A DNA stretch of 34,921 nt from NCBI RefSeq assembly GCF_015667795.1, contig NZ_JADPEL010000035.1, positions 1 through 34,921 of the forward strand, in the 5' to 3' direction. A program made the translations under genes and the position numbers. Source of the stretch: Clostridium sp. D53t1_180928_C8. Lineage in GTDB: Bacteria; Bacillota; Clostridia; Clostridiales; Clostridiaceae. A model generated the notes under the pieces. It was not told the origin of the DNA. It saw only the letters and a list, made by a program, of their open reading frames with translations, and made no database searches. Positions 16,785-25,664 of this stretch are shown here, in pieces (the stretch's first letter is position 1; the number at the start of each line of letters is the position of its first letter).

Positions 16785-19700
16785 ATGAAAAGAACAAAAT
16801 TAAATTCAATTTTAGCTAAAGTAGTTACAACATCATTTATATTTACTACTTTACCAACAGCTGCCTTTGCAGAGGTTGTCAATGAGAATAAAGAATTAGT
16901 AAAATTACAGGTTAATATTCCTACTGTAAGTCCTACACCACATAATATTGAAGGTTCAGGAGAAGGATTTATTCTTACTGAAAAAGTAAATATAGTAGGT
17001 CAAGATCAAGCAGATCAAGATGCAATAAGAGAATTAGTAGAAGCATTAAAGGGTTTAGGTATAGAAGTTAATAATGATTTTGATGAAAATGCAACTACAA
17101 TAATAATTGGTGAAGATGATGATAATATTGAGGAAATGAATACTTTCTTTGAAGGTATTGGTAAATCAGGTGCAGAAGCAATAGAAGTTAAAGAAGGATA
17201 TGTGCTTGCATCGAATCAAAATGAAGATGGAAAAATGACAATTGCCATTGAAGGAACAGATGAAGTTGGTACTTATTATGGAGTAAAAACTTTAAAACAA
17301 TTATTAATAGAAGAAAGTGATAGAAATGTTGTTCCAGAAGTTTATGTAAATGATTATCCAACTCAGCATGTTAGAGCTGTTGTTGAAGGATTCTATGGAA
17401 CACCATGGACACATCAAGATAGATTAGATCAATTTAAATTTTATGGCGAAAATAAATTAAATATGTATATATATGCTCCAAAGGATGATCCATATCATAG
17501 AGATCAATGGAGAGATCCATATCCACAAGAAGAAATGGCAAGAATGCAAGAACTTATAAATACAGCAAATGAAAATAAAGTTGATTTTGTATTTGCAATT
17601 TCTCCAGGTAAGGATATAGATATAAATTCAGAAGCAGATTATCAAGCACTTGTTGATAAGTGTGAATCATTATATGACATGGGTGTTAGAAGTTTTGCTA
17701 TTCTTTGGGATGATATATTTACAGATGATGGGGCTGGACAAGCTGCAATAATGAATAGATTTAATGCAGAATTTGTTAAAACAAAAGAAGGGGTTAAACC
17801 TTTAATAACAGTTCCAACACAATATTGGGGAACATCAATGTTTAATGGTTCAGAAGTAAAACCATATACAGAAGGGTTTTCTAAAAATTTAGATAAAGAT
17901 ATTGAAGTTATGTGGACAGGGGAACATGTTATTCCTGAGAGCGTAACTTTAGAAGATGCTGAAAAAGTAAATAGTCTTTATGGAAGAAAGATGCTTTTAT
18001 GGTGGAACTACCCAGTTACTGACTACAAAGTTGATAAATTAGCTTTAGGACCAATATATAATCTTGGCAATGATTTAGCTACTAAAATTGGAGGATTTAT
18101 AATAAATCCAATGGAATTTGCTGAAGCATCAAAAATAAGTATTCATACAGGAGCTGATTATGCTTGGAATACAGAAGCTTATGATTATAATAAGGCGTGG
18201 GATAATGCAATTGTAGATGTAGTTGGAGAAGAATTAAAAGAAAGCTTTAAAGTATTTGCAGATCACAGTACAAGACTTGATACTGGTAGAGCAGATGCAC
18301 CAGAAATGAGAGCAGTAATGGATGAGTTCTGGAAGAAGGTTGATAATAGACAAATTCCAGCAGCAGAATTAGAAACTTTAAAAGCTAGTTTTGGAGTAAT
18401 AAAATCAGCAGTAGCAGATACTCAAGCAAAATTGCATAAAGCTATGTTAGATGAAGTTGCACCACAATTACAAAAACTTACTAATTATGCAGATGCAGCA
18501 ACTACTGCAGCTGATATGGTTATTGCAATGCTAAATGGTGATAACAAGTTATGGTGGGATTTAAAGACTCAACTTTCAGGACAAATAGATATTTTAAATT
18601 CATCAAAGGCAATTATATCAGATAAGGTTTTAGATGACTTTGTTAAACAAGCAAATTCAAAGACTGACTCTATGTATTTTGAAGGTGTATTAAAAGATCA
18701 AGTTAAAACTTATAGCTATTCAGGAAGTGTATCTGAAAATATTTCGCCATTAAAGTTTGAAGAATGGTACAATGGAAAAACTCCATATGAAGTTTCAAAT
18801 ATGTTTGACGGTAAGTTAGATACAGCATATAGATCTGCTAATAATGTTAAGGCTGGCGATGAAATAGTTGTAGACTTAGGAAAAGTTGAAAACTTAAATA
18901 ATATTTATATGTTAATGGGAAGAACTTCTCATGATACTGCAATTATGAAGGGAAATGTTCAAATTTCAGTAGATGGAGTTGAATGGAAAACTGTATTAGA
19001 AAATAATGAATTTAGAGAATTATTTGTTGGCGATTTAAATGAAAGTGCTAGATATATTAAATATGTAGCAACAGAAGATCAAGACAATCAAGTATACGTT
19101 AGAGAATTTATGGTAAATAAAAATACTGTAAGTGGAATTAGAACTAATGTAGAAGGTAGCTTCGAATATAATAAGAGTGTTGTTGGAAGAAATGAAGTTA
19201 ACTCAATAGTTGCTACAGAAAAAGTTAATTTAAAAACTGGAGACAATATAGGTTTAGAGCTCCCAGAATATAAATATATAACATCAATAAATGTTAATAG
19301 CAATGTTAAAGGAAATGTTGAATATACAATTAATGGAATGGATTGGTTTGTATTAGGAGAAGTAAATGGAGAAACTACTTTATCTTTAGAAAAACCACAA
19401 GTTGTTAAACAAGTTAGATTTGTTGCTACTGAAGAAAAGTCTACTAAAAACTTTACAATGGACTTAGTAATTGAAGGAAAAGGCGAAGAATCAGTTACAA
19501 CAAATAGAAATGGTAGTGGAAATTACAAAGATTTAAATGCAATTGCTGATGGAGATGTAGACTCAAGCTTTATTTCATCAGGTGCTTTAAAGACGGGAGA
19601 TTATTTCACTTTAAACCTTGGAAAAGTTACTAATGTAAGAAATATTCAATTCATTGGAGATAGAAACTTTGGTGGAGATAGAATAAGAGAAGGTAAAGTA

Positions 19701-20693
19701 GAATATTCTTTAGATGGAGAAACTTGGACTGAAATTTACAATGGAAATATTTCAGAACAATTTAGAATGTTTGATTTAGATTTTAATGCTCAATATGTAA
19801 GAGTTACTGCAACTGCTGGAACAGATTCATGGGTTAGAATGTCTGACTTCTCTGTGAATTCTCCAGAGGCAGAGGTTATTTTTGAATCAACTGTTAAACC
19901 AGTAAGTGATAGCCATCGATTAGATAACTTAATGGATGAAAATATTCAAACTTCTTATATCCCAAGATCTGAAGTTAAGAGTGGAGATAGAGTAGTTTAT
20001 AATATATTTGATGGTGCATTAATAAATAAAATTGAAATATTCCAAAATGAAAGCACAATTTCTAATGCTAAAGTTATTGCAAGAACTTCTGATGATAGAA
20101 AAATAGAAGTTGGTACATTAGATAAAGGTTATAATGTATTTGCTATGGAAAAACCTGAAGAGATTGTTTCTATAACATTAGAATTCCAAGATGGTTCAGG
20201 AAGACCAGAAATATATGAAATAGTAACAGAAAACTTTACATTAGAAGCGATTAAGGAATTTGCAAAATCTAATTTAGCGCAAGCAAAAGAATTATTAACA
20301 AAAACTGAAGGTAAATCAGAAGATGTTATAAATGCATTAAAAGAAGCTACTTCTGAAGTAGAAAATGCATTAATAGATGGCGTTGCTAGAGAAGATTTAT
20401 TTAAAATAAATAGAAAATTAGAAAATGCTATTAAGGCATATATTGAATATAGCGAAGAAGCTAAACCAGAAGAAAAGCCAGAGGTTAATCCAGGAGAAAA
20501 ACCTGAAGTTAAACCTGATCAAAAACCAGAAAGCAAACCAGAAAATAAGCCAGAAAATAAGCCAGAAAATAAGCCAGAAAATAAGCCAGGAAAACTTCCT
20601 CAAACAGGAAATGTAGCTGGGGTAGCAGCTTTAATTTTAGGTGTTACATCTTTAGTTGGTGGAGCATTTGCTTTCAAAAAGAAGAAAAAATAA
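16785..20693 (+). CDS. Cell-wall-anchored GH84 beta-N-acetylglucosaminidase (NagJ-like)
   Basis: A 1302-aa surface enzyme. It has a signal peptide with likely cleavage after TAAFA (residue 29) and a GH20b-like N-terminal domain (about 45-195). The GH84 barrel covers about 196-490, with the catalytic Asp309-Asp310 in FAILWDDIF, Asn408 and Asp413 in WWNYPVTDY, and Asn441 in NPMEFAEASK, matching residues known in Clostridium perfringens NagJ. A helical bundle follows to about 630. Then come a discoidin/CBM32-like module (645-778), a beta-sandwich (785-898), a second discoidin-like module (905-1025), a further beta-sandwich (1030-1150), a helical FIVAR-like segment (1151-1226), a Pro/Glu/Lys linker, and LPQTG (1271-1275) with a membrane helix and KKKKK tail. 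It should trim N-acetylglucosamine from host glycans outside the cell. Start ATG follows AGAGGGAT. Confidence 0.93.
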   Translation: MKRTKLNSILAKVVTTSFIFTTLPTAAFAEVVNENKELVKLQVNIPTVSPTPHNIEGSGEGFILTEKVNIVGQDQADQDAIRELVEALKGLGIEVNNDFDENATTIIIGEDDDNIEEMNTFFEGIGKSGAEAIEVKEGYVLASNQNEDGKMTIAIEGTDEVGTYYGVKTLKQLLIEESDRNVVPEVYVNDYPTQHVRAVVEGFYGTPWTHQDRLDQFKFYGENKLNMYIYAPKDDPYHRDQWRDPYPQEEMARMQELINTANENKVDFVFAISPGKDIDINSEADYQALVDKCESLYDMGVRSFAILWDDIFTDDGAGQAAIMNRFNAEFVKTKEGVKPLITVPTQYWGTSMFNGSEVKPYTEGFSKNLDKDIEVMWTGEHVIPESVTLEDAEKVNSLYGRKMLLWWNYPVTDYKVDKLALGPIYNLGNDLATKIGGFIINPMEFAEASKISIHTGADYAWNTEAYDYNKAWDNAIVDVVGEELKESFKVFADHSTRLDTGRADAPEMRAVMDEFWKKVDNRQIPAAELETLKASFGVIKSAVADTQAKLHKAMLDEVAPQLQKLTNYADAATTAADMVIAMLNGDNKLWWDLKTQLSGQIDILNSSKAIISDKVLDDFVKQANSKTDSMYFEGVLKDQVKTYSYSGSVSENISPLKFEEWYNGKTPYEVSNMFDGKLDTAYRSANNVKAGDEIVVDLGKVENLNNIYMLMGRTSHDTAIMKGNVQISVDGVEWKTVLENNEFRELFVGDLNESARYIKYVATEDQDNQVYVREFMVNKNTVSGIRTNVEGSFEYNKSVVGRNEVNSIVATEKVNLKTGDNIGLELPEYKYITSINVNSNVKGNVEYTINGMDWFVLGEVNGETTLSLEKPQVVKQVRFVATEEKSTKNFTMDLVIEGKGEESVTTNRNGSGNYKDLNAIADGDVDSSFISSGALKTGDYFTLNLGKVTNVRNIQFIGDRNFGGDRIREGKVEYSLDGETWTEIYNGNISEQFRMFDLDFNAQYVRVTATAGTDSWVRMSDFSVNSPEAEVIFESTVKPVSDSHRLDNLMDENIQTSYIPRSEVKSGDRVVYNIFDGALINKIEIFQNESTISNAKVIARTSDDRKIEVGTLDKGYNVFAMEKPEEIVSITLEFQDGSGRPEIYEIVTENFTLEAIKEFAKSNLAQAKELLTKTEGKSEDVINALKEATSEVENALIDGVAREDLFKINRKLENAIKAYIEYSEEAKPEEKPEVNPGEKPEVKPDQKPESKPENKPENKPENKPENKPGKLPQTGNVAGVAALILGVTSLVGGAFAFKKKKK
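20538..20585 (+). repeat. Four 12-bp tandem repeats in the wall-spanning linker
   Basis: Four perfect copies of CCAGAAAATAAG encode the linker PENK x4. Because the unit is a multiple of three, copy-number change would only lengthen or shorten the stalk that carries the enzyme through the wall. Confidence 0.9.
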
Positions 20694-20720
20694 CTTGCTA
20701 ACTCTAATTTAATGTATTTT

Positions 20721-20756
20721 GGCCTACTCTAGAATTTTATTCTGAGTGGGCCTTTT
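20721..20756 (+). terminator. Intrinsic terminator after GH84
   Basis: A long hairpin (GGCCTACTC-AGAAT paired with ATTCT-GAGTGGGCC, one bulged T and one T-G pair, loop TTT) is followed by TTTTATTA. Confidence 0.85.
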
Positions 20757-20842
20757 ATTATAATGAAAAAAATCATAACTTATAAAGCAAAACAATGTTT
20801 ATAAAGAAAATATACAGGAGATATTCTTTCTATTGAGTTATT

Positions 20843-22129
20843 TTAAATTTTACGTTCTATATATTTATGACGAAGACGACATTTACAATCTCTATGATAT
20901 CTTTCAATAATAATAGAATGATCAAATAATTTACACACCTTAATATAGAAGAAAGAAATTACTATAATGAATACACAGAATCCATAAATATAAACTCCCC
21001 TAAAATTAATATTTTCAATAATAAATCCACCAACAAAGTTACCTATGGCAGAGGATATTCCATTAACTAATAATTTTACCCCTGCAAAAACATCTCTATT
21101 ATCAAGTTCAATATTACTCATCATAGAACTATCTAAAGAGGAGCCCACAAGACAAGCAGAAGCACCTCTAATTATAAGTAAAATAATAAAGATCACTTTT
21201 GAAACCTTAAAGCCTAATAAAAGCATACTTGCAGATAATGATAGTAAAGATAGAATTTCAAATTTTTTTATTCCGAACTTTTCAATAATAGATGGCATAA
21301 TTAAAATTCCAATCATGTTTAACGTAGTTATAATAAAATTAATTATTGATATATATGTATTACTTAATCCAAATTGATTTTTTAAGACTAAGTTAGTATA
21401 GGGCCAAACAGCACTTCCACCTATAGTAATTATAAAAAGAAAAGTGGCAAAAATTCTCATGCTTTTATGTGTTTTTAATAATGAAAAAGTATTAATAATT
21501 GACTCTTTAATTATTCCATTATCAGGTTTTAGCCTCTCATCTCTAGGTAATAGAAATAATCTTAAGGTGAATGCAAAAAGTATTAATAGTACAGATAAAA
21601 AGAATAACTTTCTGTAACCTATATTATTAAAGAAATAAATTTTATTTATGTTTCCTGCAAGTAATCCTCCAAGTGTGGATGCAATAAAATTAGCCGATGA
21701 TTTATAACTGTAAGCACAACATTCTTTATCAGGCGTTGTATAGGAATATAATAGTTGAAGTTCTGTAACTTGAATAAAGCATAATCCTATATTAATTAAA
21801 ATTTGTGAAAGTAGTAGTAAAATATAATTTGTAAATAAAACATAAGCTCCTACCCCTAAAGCACTTAATAGACATCCAGATACTAAGATAGTTTTTCTAC
21901 CTAATATATGAATAAAGGGGCCTAAGAAAAAACCAACCATTGAAAATAGGGAGCCTATAGAAAAAATTATTCCTATTTTATCTGAAGGAATATTTATGTC
22001 ATTTAAGTAAAGGATTTGTAAAAAACTATATATACCAAAGGCTAATGCCAAGCTCAATTCGCTTAGAACCATTATTTGAACATTCCTTGGAAATGTAGTA
22101 TAAGTTTTTATTGCTGTAAATTTTTTCAT
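20843..22129 (-). CDS. Major facilitator superfamily transporter
   Basis: A 428-aa membrane protein with about twelve hydrophobic helices in two halves joined by a central charged loop (LLPRDERLKPDNGIIKES, about residue 200). The cytoplasmic loop between helices 2 and 3 (GPFIHILGRKTIL) matches the conserved MFS motif. It ends in a basic tail (ERYHRDCKCRLRHKYIERKI). The start at 22129 has AGAGGTAA upstream on the minus strand. It points away from the ECF/amidohydrolase genes, so the shared intergenic region may control both. The substrate cannot be told from sequence; drug, sugar or nucleobase export are all possible. No strong terminator was found after its stop. Confidence 0.88.
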   Translation of the reverse strand: MKKFTAIKTYTTFPRNVQIMVLSELSLALAFGIYSFLQILYLNDINIPSDKIGIIFSIGSLFSMVGFFLGPFIHILGRKTILVSGCLLSALGVGAYVLFTNYILLLLSQILINIGLCFIQVTELQLLYSYTTPDKECCAYSYKSSANFIASTLGGLLAGNINKIYFFNNIGYRKLFFLSVLLILFAFTLRLFLLPRDERLKPDNGIIKESIINTFSLLKTHKSMRIFATFLFIITIGGSAVWPYTNLVLKNQFGLSNTYISIINFIITTLNMIGILIMPSIIEKFGIKKFEILSLLSLSASMLLLGFKVSKVIFIILLIIRGASACLVGSSLDSSMMSNIELDNRDVFAGVKLLVNGISSAIGNFVGGFIIENINFRGVYIYGFCVFIIVISFFYIKVCKLFDHSIIIERYHRDCKCRLRHKYIERKI

Positions 22130-22204
22130 AATATTACCTCTAAATAAATTTAAATTAAAATGTCATTTATCTTTAGGATAAGCTATATTAGTCAGTTTTA
22201 TGTG

Positions 22205-22268
22205 TTGAAAAAATAGTTATTTAATTTAGAATTTAAACAAATAATCAAAGTGTATGTATACATTTGAT
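22205..22268 (+). promoter_or_regulatory. Promoter and imperfect palindrome ahead of the ECF gene
   Basis: A -35 (TTGAAA, 22205-22210) and -10 (TAGAAT, 22227-22232) with a 16-bp spacer are followed by an imperfect palindrome at 22244-22268. Its outer arms are ATCAAA/TTTGAT and its inner arms GTAT/ATAC, with a 2-versus-1 nt asymmetry. The palindrome begins near the expected transcription start, the usual place for a repressor operator, or it could form a leader hairpin. Confidence 0.45.
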
Positions 22269-22325
22269 GGTAAGGAGAAGTTGTGGTAATTTATTCTATA
22301 AATAAATATAAATGGGGTAAATAGA

Positions 22326-22841
22326 ATGAATAAAAAACAACTTACAACAAAAGAAACAACTAAAATAGCAATGATGGCTGCATTGGTCTTTGTTGCAACA
22401 TATTCTTTAAAGCTTCCATCTTTGCATGGATATACACATCTTGGAGATTGTATGATTTTTATAGCTGTATTACTTTTAGGAGTTAAAAAAGGGGCTATAG
22501 CAGGGGCTATAGGAGCAGCTATAGCAGATTTAGTAGGAGGATATATAATCTGGATAGTTCCTACATTCTGTATTAAATTTGTTATGGCTATTATTATGGG
22601 AGTATTTATAGAGAAGTTACTAATTAATTCGAAATTTAATTGGATTATAGGAGCATGTATAGGAGGATTATTTCAAATAACTGCATATACAATAGTTAAA
22701 GTACCTTTATTTGGTATAGCTTATGCTGTTACAGGTATATATGGATTAACTTTACAAACTATTAGTGGAGTATCTATTTCTATATTAGTTATAGCAATTT
22801 TATCAAAAGCTAATGTAATAAATAGATTAAGGAGGATTTAA
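22326..22841 (+). CDS. ECF transporter S component, unknown substrate
   Basis: A 171-aa membrane protein with five to six helices. The stretch GYTHLGDCMIFIAVLLLGVK and the Gly/Ala-rich helix GAIAGAIGAAIADLVGGYII are typical of the ECF S-component family related to riboflavin-type S components (PF07155-like, from memory). The N-terminal KETTKIAMMAALVFVAT segment carries the small residues that S components use to dock on the T protein. S components bind a vitamin or metabolite and use a shared EcfA/A'/T module, absent here. The amidohydrolase starts 2 bp after its stop, so the imported compound may be the substrate of that enzyme. GGGGT precedes the ATG. Confidence 0.85.
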   Translation: MNKKQLTTKETTKIAMMAALVFVATYSLKLPSLHGYTHLGDCMIFIAVLLLGVKKGAIAGAIGAAIADLVGGYIIWIVPTFCIKFVMAIIMGVFIEKLLINSKFNWIIGACIGGLFQITAYTIVKVPLFGIAYAVTGIYGLTLQTISGVSISILVIAILSKANVINRLRRI

Positions 22842-22843
22842 TT

Positions 22844-23572
22844 ATGAAGAAAATTGATGCACATAGTCATATTGGTAGTTTTGGTGGCTGGGCTAAAGTT
22901 GAAATTGATATAGATAAATTAATAAAACAAATGGATGAATATGAAATTGAAAAGGTAGTTTTATGTGGAACAGGTTCTCATGATAATGATGAAGTTGCAA
23001 ATGCATATAAAAAGTATAATGATAGGGTTTTACCTATAGTTTATACTAATCCATATGAGAAGAGTCTTGCTGTAGAAAAAATATATAATTATGTAAAAAA
23101 CAAAAACTTCTGTGGGATAAAGTTAAGCCCTCTTAAAGATGCCTATGTAGCTGATTCAGAAATGTTAAATCCAATAATGGAAGCTGCTGAAGATTTGAAT
23201 ATTCCGATATTTATTCATTGTGGTCATCCACCATATTCATTACCTTGGAGCATTGCACTTTTAGCTGAAAGATTTCCTAAAGTTAAAGTTGTTATGATTC
23301 ATATGGGGCATGGACACGGTGTATATATAGATGCAAGTTTAAAAATGGCTAGACGTTATGAGAATCTTTATTTAGAAATGTCAGGAATGCCTATGGAAAG
23401 CAAAATTAGAGAGGCATATGAATCGGTAGGGGCTGATAGGATATTTTTTGGTACAGATGCTCCTTTCCATCACCCATCTATTGAAATTCAAAAGGTATTA
23501 ACTTGTGGATTAGATGATAAAGCATTAGAAGATATTTTTTATAACAATATTAATAAACTTTTTCAAAATTAA
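22844..23572 (+). CDS. Amidohydrolase-family (TIM-barrel) metal-dependent hydrolase
   Basis: A 242-aa single-domain enzyme of the amidohydrolase 2 type. Metal-site signatures are DAHSHIG (H7, H9), IFIHCGHPP (H125), VMIHMGHGHG (H153 and neighbours) and FFGTDAPFHHP (D205). These are the usual strand-end ligands of the amidohydrolase barrel. Related enzymes hydrolyse, hydrate or decarboxylate small cyclic or carboxylated compounds. The substrate is not identifiable by sequence alone. It is translated with the ECF S component (AGGAGG at the end of that gene) and the pair ends in a terminator at 23575-23597. I infer a salvage step: uptake of a small metabolite and its conversion in the cytoplasm. 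Confidence 0.85.
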   Translation: MKKIDAHSHIGSFGGWAKVEIDIDKLIKQMDEYEIEKVVLCGTGSHDNDEVANAYKKYNDRVLPIVYTNPYEKSLAVEKIYNYVKNKNFCGIKLSPLKDAYVADSEMLNPIMEAAEDLNIPIFIHCGHPPYSLPWSIALLAERFPKVKVVMIHMGHGHGVYIDASLKMARRYENLYLEMSGMPMESKIREAYESVGADRIFFGTDAPFHHPSIEIQKVLTCGLDDKALEDIFYNNINKLFQN

Positions 23573-23574
23573 GA

Positions 23575-23597
23575 AGTCAGCAACGCTGACTTTTTTT
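23575..23597 (+). terminator. Intrinsic terminator after the amidohydrolase
   Basis: A perfect 7-bp stem (AGTCAGC, loop AAC, GCTGACT) is followed by TTTTTT. Confidence 0.9.
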
Positions 23598-23652
23598 ATT
23601 AAAATGCTAATGGATATATATATGGTATATAATTTTATTAATAAGTAAGTTT

Positions 23653-23686
23653 AGTTTATTTTCAGTTTATCTTTTAGTAGTATTAT
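23653..23686 (+). promoter_or_regulatory. Direct-repeat operator and -10 of the two-component system
   Basis: Two adjacent 11-bp repeats (AGTTTATTTTC at 23653-23663 and AGTTTATCTTT at 23664-23674) occupy the -35 position, 6 bp ahead of the -10 TATTAT (23681-23686). An 11-bp period and placement over -35 are typical of OmpR-family activator sites. The same arrangement recurs at 25598-25631. Confidence 0.7.
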
Positions 23687-23793
23687 AAAAGTAAAAATCA
23701 TTTATAATGAATATTTGAGGTTGCTATCTTATTAATGAATATATATTACCTATTTAATATAAATGGAATATTGAAATTTATGGGGGGAAAATT

Positions 23794-24477
23794 ATGATCA
23801 ATATATTAGTTGTTGAAGATGATAAGCATATAAGAAGATTATTTGAAACTATTTTAAAACGAGACGGATATTCAGTTTTTAAGGCTGAAGATGGATTAAA
23901 GGCAATGGAGGTATTAGAAAATCAATATATAGATTTAATTATTTTAGATATAATGATGCCTAATATGGATGGTTATGAATTTGCTAAAGAACTTAGAGAT
24001 GCTAATTATATGACACCTATATTAATGGCAACGGCAAAGGAGCTTCCAGAAGATAAGAAAAAGGGATTCATGGTAGGTACTGATGATTATATGACAAAAC
24101 CTATTGATACAGAGGAGATGTTACTTAGAATTAAAGCACTTTTAAGAAGGGCTCAAATTGTAAATTCAAGAAAGCTTATAATTGGAAAAGTAACTTTAGA
24201 TTATGATAATTTAACTGTAAGTAGGGAAGGTGAAAAGCAGACATTGCCGCAAAAGGAATTTTATCTATTATATAAACTTTTATCTTATCCAGATAAGATT
24301 TTTACTCGTATTCAATTAATGGATGAGATTTGGGGTATGGAAACTGAAAGTGGTGATACAACAGTTAATGTTCATATTAATAGGTTAAGAAAGCGTTTTG
24401 ATTTTTATCCTGATTTTGAAATAGTTGCAGTTAGAGGACTTGGATATAAGGCGGTAAAAAATAATGGGAAGAATTAA
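23794..24477 (+). CDS. OmpR-family response regulator
   Basis: A 227-aa DNA-binding response regulator. The receiver domain (1-115) has the acidic pocket D9/D10, phosphoacceptor D52 in LIILDIMMP, and the conserved Thr/Lys in ATAKE and MTKPID. The winged-helix output domain runs from about 128 to 224, with the recognition region GDTTVNVHINRLRKRF. It overlaps the kinase gene by 14 bp, so the two are co-translated. The ATG follows a G6 ribosome-binding site at 23782-23787. The direct-repeat pair ahead of it and ahead of the ABC exporter suggests that it activates both its own operon and the exporter. The signal is unknown; exporters of this kind are often induced by antimicrobial peptides or toxic compounds. 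Confidence 0.95.
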   Translation: MINILVVEDDKHIRRLFETILKRDGYSVFKAEDGLKAMEVLENQYIDLIILDIMMPNMDGYEFAKELRDANYMTPILMATAKELPEDKKKGFMVGTDDYMTKPIDTEEMLLRIKALLRRAQIVNSRKLIIGKVTLDYDNLTVSREGEKQTLPQKEFYLLYKLLSYPDKIFTRIQLMDEIWGMETESGDTTVNVHINRLRKRFDFYPDFEIVAVRGLGYKAVKNNGKN

Positions 24478-25513
24478 AAAAAGAATAGGGTTAACACTTT
24501 CATTTTCTATTTCAATATTTATAATAAATTTAATAACTACTCTTATTGTTGGGGGGTTAATATATTTTTCATTTTCACTTGGAATTTTAAATGAAAAAAA
24601 TATTAATAATGTAATGATATTACCAATAATGACTTTAATAGCATGTATAATTATAGGAATTGTAGTATCGACTTGTTCAAGTAGAGTTATATTAAAAAAT
24701 ATAAGAGAATTCATAGCTGGAACTGAAAAGCTTTCACGTGGAGATTTTTCAGCGCGTCTTAATTTAACTCATCCGCCTGAATTTAAAATACTTTCTGAAA
24801 ATTTTAATTTAATGGCACAGGAATTAGGTGGAATTGAAGTTTTACGTACTGATTTTATAAATAATTTTTCTCATGAATTTAAAACGCCAATCATATCTAT
24901 AAAAGGATTTGCTGAAATATTAAAGGATGATGAGCTTTCAAAAGAAGAAAGGGATGAATATTTAGATATAATTATAGATGAATCTAAAAGATTAACATCA
25001 CTTGCAACTAATGTTTTAAATCTTTCAAAAATAGAAACTGTAGCCATATTAAAAGATACACAAAAAATTAATATTGGAGAACAAATTAGACAAAGTATTT
25101 TGATATTAAACTCTAAATTTGAAAGTAAAGATATTTCATTAGATATTAATATTGAAGATTACTATATAAGCGGAAATAAAGAAATGTTAAGTCAAGTATT
25201 GATAAACTTATTAGATAATGCAATTAAATTTAATAATAAACAAGGTATAGTAAGTATTAAAACTGAAAAAAAAGGAGATAAAATTATAATAGATATTAGT
25301 GATTCAGGTGTGGGAATAAATAAAGAGACTATTACTAAAATATTTGATAAATTTTATCAAGGGGATGCCTCACATGGAGTTAATGGAAATGGTTTAGGTC
25401 TTTCTATAGTAAAAAAAATAGTTGATCTACATAATGGAACAATAAAATGTGAGAGTATTGTTTCAAAGGGAAGTAAATTTACAATTATCCTTCCTATAGG
25501 ATTAAATTTATAA
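24464..25513 (+). CDS. Sensor histidine kinase
   Basis: A 349-aa kinase. Two transmembrane helices (about 11-38 and 51-71) are separated by only a dozen outside residues. This short loop implies sensing within the membrane or through the linked transporter. A HAMP domain follows (about 72-124), then the dimerisation helix with His137 in NNFSHEFKTP and the ATP-binding domain. The N box (LLDNAIKFN), G1 box (DSGVGI) and G2 box (NGNGLGLSIVK) are all intact, so it should be active. The short sensor loop resembles intramembrane-sensing kinases of Firmicutes that work beside ABC exporters. It is the partner of the preceding regulator. Confidence 0.94.
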   Translation: MGRIKKRIGLTLSFSISIFIINLITTLIVGGLIYFSFSLGILNEKNINNVMILPIMTLIACIIIGIVVSTCSSRVILKNIREFIAGTEKLSRGDFSARLNLTHPPEFKILSENFNLMAQELGGIEVLRTDFINNFSHEFKTPIISIKGFAEILKDDELSKEERDEYLDIIIDESKRLTSLATNVLNLSKIETVAILKDTQKINIGEQIRQSILILNSKFESKDISLDINIEDYYISGNKEMLSQVLINLLDNAIKFNNKQGIVSIKTEKKGDKIIIDISDSGVGINKETITKIFDKFYQGDASHGVNGNGLGLSIVKKIVDLHNGTIKCESIVSKGSKFTIILPIGLNL

Positions 25514-25522
25514 ATATAAAAT

Positions 25523-25557
25523 AAAAATGGTGTTAGTTAAGGCACCATTTTTATTTT
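25523..25557 (+). terminator. Intrinsic terminator after the kinase
   Basis: A 10-bp stem (AAAAATGGTG with CACCATTTTT, loop of 10) is followed by a T-rich stretch. It separates the two-component operon from the exporter operon. Confidence 0.8.
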
Positions 25558-25597
25558 TGTTTAAATTTAATTTTTATATGAAAATATATACCATAAA

Positions 25598-25631
25598 AGT
25601 TTATTTTCAGTTAATCTTTTATATTTAATAT
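25598..25631 (+). promoter_or_regulatory. Direct-repeat operator and -10 of the ABC exporter
   Basis: AGTTTATTTTC (25598-25608) and AGTTAATCTTT (25609-25619) match the pair ahead of the response regulator at all but one position. The -10 TAATAT (25626-25631) lies 6 bp downstream, exactly as in the other copy. This is the strongest regulatory match in the window. Confidence 0.7.
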
Positions 25632-25664
25632 ATAAACATACAAACAAGGAAGGAGTTTGGTTTT

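Noticed and set aside
20538-20585. Tandem repeats as a possible CRISPR array
   Set aside because: The 12-bp units are contiguous without spacers and encode the PENK stalk of a wall protein.
20757-20842. Terminator for the minus-strand MFS gene
   Set aside because: Only a weak 7-bp AT stem with a distant T-run is visible; not enough to annotate.
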